A stretch of DNA of 8,063 bases from Actinomycetota bacterium (GTDB taxonomy: Bacteria > Actinomycetota > Acidimicrobiia > IMCC26256 > PALSA-610), in assembly GCA_030839105.1 (NCBI GenBank), contig JAUZEI010000045.1, forward strand, positions 1 to 8,063, in the 5' to 3' direction. This document shows positions 6,160 to 8,063 of this stretch, piece by piece. The notes beneath the pieces are model-generated. The model worked only from the letters and a program-made list of their open reading frames with translations. It was not told where the DNA came from and did no database searches. Both the position numbers and the translations under genes were made by a program. How positions within the stretch are numbered: position 1 is the stretch's first letter; every line of letters starts with the position of its first letter.

Positions 6160-7239
6160 CTACGAGATGCGCGGGACGATCATGGCCTTCGCCGCCAGCT
6201 CGCCTTCGTGCAGACCGACCGCGGCATCGAGAAGACGGTTGAGCGGGTAGTCCTCCGACTCGACGAGCAGGTCGTTCGGCAACCTCCCGGACGCGAGCAT
6301 CTCGAGCGCACGGGCGAAGCCGTTGTGGTCGTAGACGAACGCACCGGTGATGACCAGCTCGTTCAGCAGGATTCGATTCGGATCGAACTTCGGGCGCGCC
6401 ATTCCCGCGCCGACGAGCACGAGCGTCCCCGCCCGCTTCAGCTGCGCGAGCGCCGACTCTTGAGCTCGGCCGTTACCCGAGCATTCGAGGGCGACGTCGA
6501 ACGGTTCGGCGACATAATCGAACGGCATATCGGGCGCGACGAGGTCCGCGGGATCGACTGTGCGCGCGCCGAGCTTCTCGCACAACGCGCGGCGGCTGGC
6601 CTTCGGCTCGCTCACGACGATGTCGTCGACGCCGAGCGCCTTCAGCGCCGCGACCGAGAGGAACCCGATCGGGCCGCCACCCGTGACGAGCCAACGCGTG
6701 CCGGGACGCGCGCCGCCCGCCTGGGTGATGCCGTGAAGAGCGACCGCGAGTGGTTCGGTCAATGCCGCGTGCTTGAGCGAAAGCGTGTCGGGCACCTTCA
6801 GCGCCTCGGCCGCGCGGACTGACTTGTAGAGGGCGAACGCGCCCTGCCACGCGCCACCGTCGCCGCCGACCGAGTTGCGTTCGAGACACAGCGACGGGCG
6901 ATGCGCGAGGCAGTACTCGCAGCGCCCGCACCGCGGCGACGGGCCGCCGATCGCGCGGTCGCCGACCGCCCAGCCGTCGACATCTGATCCGACCGCCGCG
7001 ACCGTGCCCGAGTACTCGTGGCCTTCGATCACACCGGCGCGCCCGCCCCACTCGAGCAGGAAGTGGAGGTCGGAACCACAGATGCCGCAGTGACTCACCT
7101 CGAGGATCAGGTCGCCGGGCCCGGGCTCGGGGGTGGGGCGATCCTCGACGGCGACGTCGCGCAGACCCATGAACACGGCCGCCGGCATCATCTTCGGAAG
7201 CCCGGTCTTCGGCAGCGGGGTCTTCGGGAGTTGCGTCAT
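6160..7239 (-). CDS. Zinc-dependent medium-chain alcohol dehydrogenase (sorbitol/butanediol dehydrogenase-like)
   Basis: The protein has 359 residues from the chosen ATG. Catalytic-zinc ligands are visible as C54 (in CGICGSD), H74-E75 (GHE) and E152 (TEP). The structural zinc site is C104, C107, C110 and C118. The Rossmann motif GGGPIG (177-182) and the acidic residue E201 at the end of the second strand suggest NAD(H) use. The pattern fits the polyol/threonine/2,3-butanediol dehydrogenase branch, which oxidises secondary alcohols in the cytoplasm. The canonical domain begins at MPAAVFMGLRD (residue 18). The preceding 17 residues are a five-residue repeat, so the true start may be 7239, 7191 or 7188. 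None has a clear Shine-Dalgarno site. I kept 7239 because a TTGACG box lies at suitable promoter distance. It is first of the ADH-VOC-LLM set and diverges from the phosphoglycosyl transferase gene. Confidence 0.88.
   Translation of the reverse strand: MTQLPKTPLPKTGLPKMMPAAVFMGLRDVAVEDRPTPEPGPGDLILEVSHCGICGSDLHFLLEWGGRAGVIEGHEYSGTVAAVGSDVDGWAVGDRAIGGPSPRCGRCEYCLAHRPSLCLERNSVGGDGGAWQGAFALYKSVRAAEALKVPDTLSLKHAALTEPLAVALHGITQAGGARPGTRWLVTGGGPIGFLSVAALKALGVDDIVVSEPKASRRALCEKLGARTVDPADLVAPDMPFDYVAEPFDVALECSGNGRAQESALAQLKRAGTLVLVGAGMARPKFDPNRILLNELVITGAFVYDHNGFARALEMLASGRLPNDLLVESEDYPLNRLLDAAVGLHEGELAAKAMIVPRIS
7186..7230 (-). repeat. 15-bp in-frame repeat encoding LPKTP-LPKTG-LPKMM at the dehydrogenase N-terminus
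   Basis: Codons 4-18 of the dehydrogenase form three consecutive five-residue units: LPKTP, LPKTG and LPKMM. The DNA units are CTCCCGAAGACCCCG, CTGCCGAAGACCGGG and CTTCCGAAGATGATG. The core CCGAAGA is identical in all three. This extends the protein ahead of the conserved dehydrogenase domain. Confidence 0.75.
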
Positions 7240-7246
7240 GGGGCAA

Positions 7247-7275
7247 GGGTTGCGCGAACCTGACACGGGCGTCAA
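7247..7275 (-). promoter_or_regulatory. Possible promoter of the dehydrogenase gene with an overlapping inverted repeat
   Basis: On the minus strand a TTGACG hexamer (7275-7270) is followed by 17 bp and then CAACCC (7252-7247), which ends seven bases before the ATG at 7239. The -35 match and all the spacings suit a near-leaderless sigma-70-type promoter, but the -10 is poor. TGACACGGGCGTCA at 7261-7274 is an imperfect palindrome (five of six arm bases pair around GG). It overlaps the -35 box, where a repressor could act. Confidence 0.3.
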
Positions 7276-7356
7276 CTACGCCGGCTGCGCAATTCGGCCC
7301 CGGGACCTGGGTCGTAGGGCGTCGGGGCTCGGATCGGCCGCCGGCAGGGCGCCGTT

Positions 7357-7368
7357 TACAATCCCCGA
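7357..7368 (+). promoter_or_regulatory. Candidate -10 box (TACAAT) for a leaderless phosphoglycosyl transferase transcript
   Basis: TACAAT at 7357-7362 is separated from the ATG at 7369 by exactly six bases (CCCCGA). The predicted transcription start is therefore the A of the ATG. There is no Shine-Dalgarno sequence. No good -35 hexamer is visible at 16-18 bp, as is common in actinobacterial promoters. Confidence 0.55.
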
Positions 7369-8022
7369 ATGAGCACGCCGCGCCGGCCCTACCCCGGCAA
7401 ACGACTGTTCGACCTCGCCGTCACCGCCGTGCTTGCCCTCCCCGTCCTCGCGATCGGGGCGGTCTGCGCCCTCGCCGTCCGCCTCACGTCGCCGGGGCCG
7501 GTCCTGTTCCGCCAGGCGCGCGTCGGACACAACGGAGAGTCGTTCACCATGCTCAAGTTCCGCACGATGCGCCACGACGGTAAGCCGAACCCGCTCCATC
7601 CCGACAAGGACCGGATCACCACCGTCGGTCGGATCCTCCGGCGAACCTCGCTCGACGAGCTGCCCCAGCTCCTCAACGTCGCCCGCGGCGAGATGAGCAT
7701 CGTCGGTCCCCGCCCGACACTTCGGTATCAGGTGGACCGGTACGACTCGCGCCAACTCGGCCGGCTCGCGGTGCGCCCCGGCCTCACCGGTCTCGCGCAA
7801 GTACAGGGCCGGAACGCGTCCACATGGGCGGAACGCATCGAGCTCGACCTCGAGTACGTCGAACACCAGTCTGTGATGCTCGACTGCCAACTGCTGCTGC
7901 GCACGGTCCGCGCCCTCATCAGTGGCTCGGGCGTCGAGGGCCACCCCTTCGACGATCCGATCGCACGTCCCGAAGTACAGGCGGAGGACACCGCCGAAAC
8001 ACCGCTGGCCGAGGAATCTTGA
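7369..8022 (+). CDS. Monotopic phosphoglycosyl transferase (bacterial sugar transferase, WcaJ/PglC-like catalytic unit)
   Basis: The protein has 217 residues, the size of the minimal single-domain class without the extra N-terminal membrane helices of full-length WcaJ. KRLFDL (11-16) leads into one hydrophobic re-entrant helix (about 13-37) containing P25, the expected helix-breaking proline. SPGPVLFRQARVG (41-53) and MLKFRTM (61-67) follow. The catalytic Asp-Glu dyad is D96-E97 in SLDELPQLLNV, followed by EMSIVGPRP (108-116) and VRPGLTGLAQVQGRN. The family transfers a sugar-1-phosphate from a UDP-sugar to undecaprenyl phosphate, the first membrane step of exopolysaccharide, O-antigen or glycoprotein glycan assembly. 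The sugar is not readable. The C-terminal 25 residues are acidic and probably disordered. The ATG at 7369 is preceded by a TACAAT box rather than a ribosome site. The TGA stop overlaps a possible next start by four bases. Confidence 0.92.
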   Translation: MSTPRRPYPGKRLFDLAVTAVLALPVLAIGAVCALAVRLTSPGPVLFRQARVGHNGESFTMLKFRTMRHDGKPNPLHPDKDRITTVGRILRRTSLDELPQLLNVARGEMSIVGPRPTLRYQVDRYDSRQLGRLAVRPGLTGLAQVQGRNASTWAERIELDLEYVEHQSVMLDCQLLLRTVRALISGSGVEGHPFDDPIARPEVQAEDTAETPLAEES

Positions 8023-8063
8023 GCACGCGCGCACACGGCGGCGAGGCCATCGAGTACTCGACG
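8019..8063 (+). CDS. Possible start of a downstream gene, 15 codons (3' truncated)
   Basis: A TTG at 8019-8021 overlaps the TGA of the phosphoglycosyl transferase (TTGA) and opens a frame with no stop to the window edge. It reads MSTRAHGGEAIEYST if TTG is the initiator. GAGGA at 8011-8015 lies three bases upstream, a short but possible Shine-Dalgarno spacing. The overlap suggests an operon continuing the glycan pathway. Fifteen residues are too few to name a family, and the true start may lie beyond the window. Confidence 0.35.
   Translation, partial: MSTRAHGGEAIEYST

Noticed and set aside
7201..7215. LPKTG in the dehydrogenase, resembling a sortase motif
   Set aside because: Sortase signals sit near the C-terminus, before a membrane helix and a positive tail. 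This one is at the N-terminus of a cytoplasmic enzyme and belongs to a simple repeat.
7240..7275. A TTG start at 7275 for the dehydrogenase
   Set aside because: This TTG is part of the TTGACG -35-like box, and the extra residues (MTPVSGSRNPCP) are not part of the dehydrogenase fold.
7276..8034. A 252-codon minus-strand frame opposite the phosphoglycosyl transferase
   Set aside because: It is antisense to a gene with all catalytic motifs intact, and has a charged composition and no domain of its own.

Overview
The window is GC-rich and densely coded, with strong third-position G/C bias. That bias also produces very long antisense shadow frames. A luciferase-like F420-type oxidoreductase, polyprenol-phosphate-sugar and GT-C mannosyltransferase-like genes, and apparently leaderless start codons together suggest a high-GC actinobacterium. 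An Acidimicrobiia-like lineage is possible, but this is inference from gene content and I cannot place it more precisely. I see no RNA genes, CRISPR arrays, insertion sequences or phage genes.

Layout: (1) Positions 3-230 (+) are the 3' end of a polyprenol-phosphate mannose synthase-like GT2 gene. (2) A 38-bp convergent gap follows, filled by a 16-bp tandem repeat. (3) Six genes lie on the minus strand. In transcription order they are a zinc-dependent alcohol dehydrogenase (7239-6160), a VOC/glyoxalase-fold protein (6132-5626), an LLM flavin/F420 oxidoreductase (5629-4652), a GT-C glycosyltransferase (4623-3037), a PIG-V-like mannosyltransferase (3036-1954) and, after a 155-bp gap, a FAD-dependent oxidoreductase (1798-269). 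(4) Diverging from the dehydrogenase across a 129-bp gap, a small phosphoglycosyl transferase (7369-8022, +) is followed by the first codons of a further gene that overlaps its stop.

How the genes may work together: the GT2 synthase would load a sugar, probably mannose, on polyprenyl phosphate. The two coupled GT-C membrane enzymes are of the type that uses such lipid-linked donors on the outer face of the membrane. The phosphoglycosyl transferase would start an undecaprenyl-diphosphate-linked glycan. The FAD enzyme resembles the UDP-galactopyranose mutase/amine-oxidase superfamily and may modify a sugar or isoprenoid. This points to a cell-envelope glycan locus. The dehydrogenase/VOC/LLM trio looks like a separate small-molecule oxidation cassette on the same strand.

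The most notable non-coding signal is a recurrent start architecture. TACAAT or TAGGTT boxes lie 6-9 bases before the start codons at 7369, 1798 and 4623, with no Shine-Dalgarno sequence, as expected for leaderless or nearly leaderless mRNAs. I did not find convincing evidence of a wholly new system.
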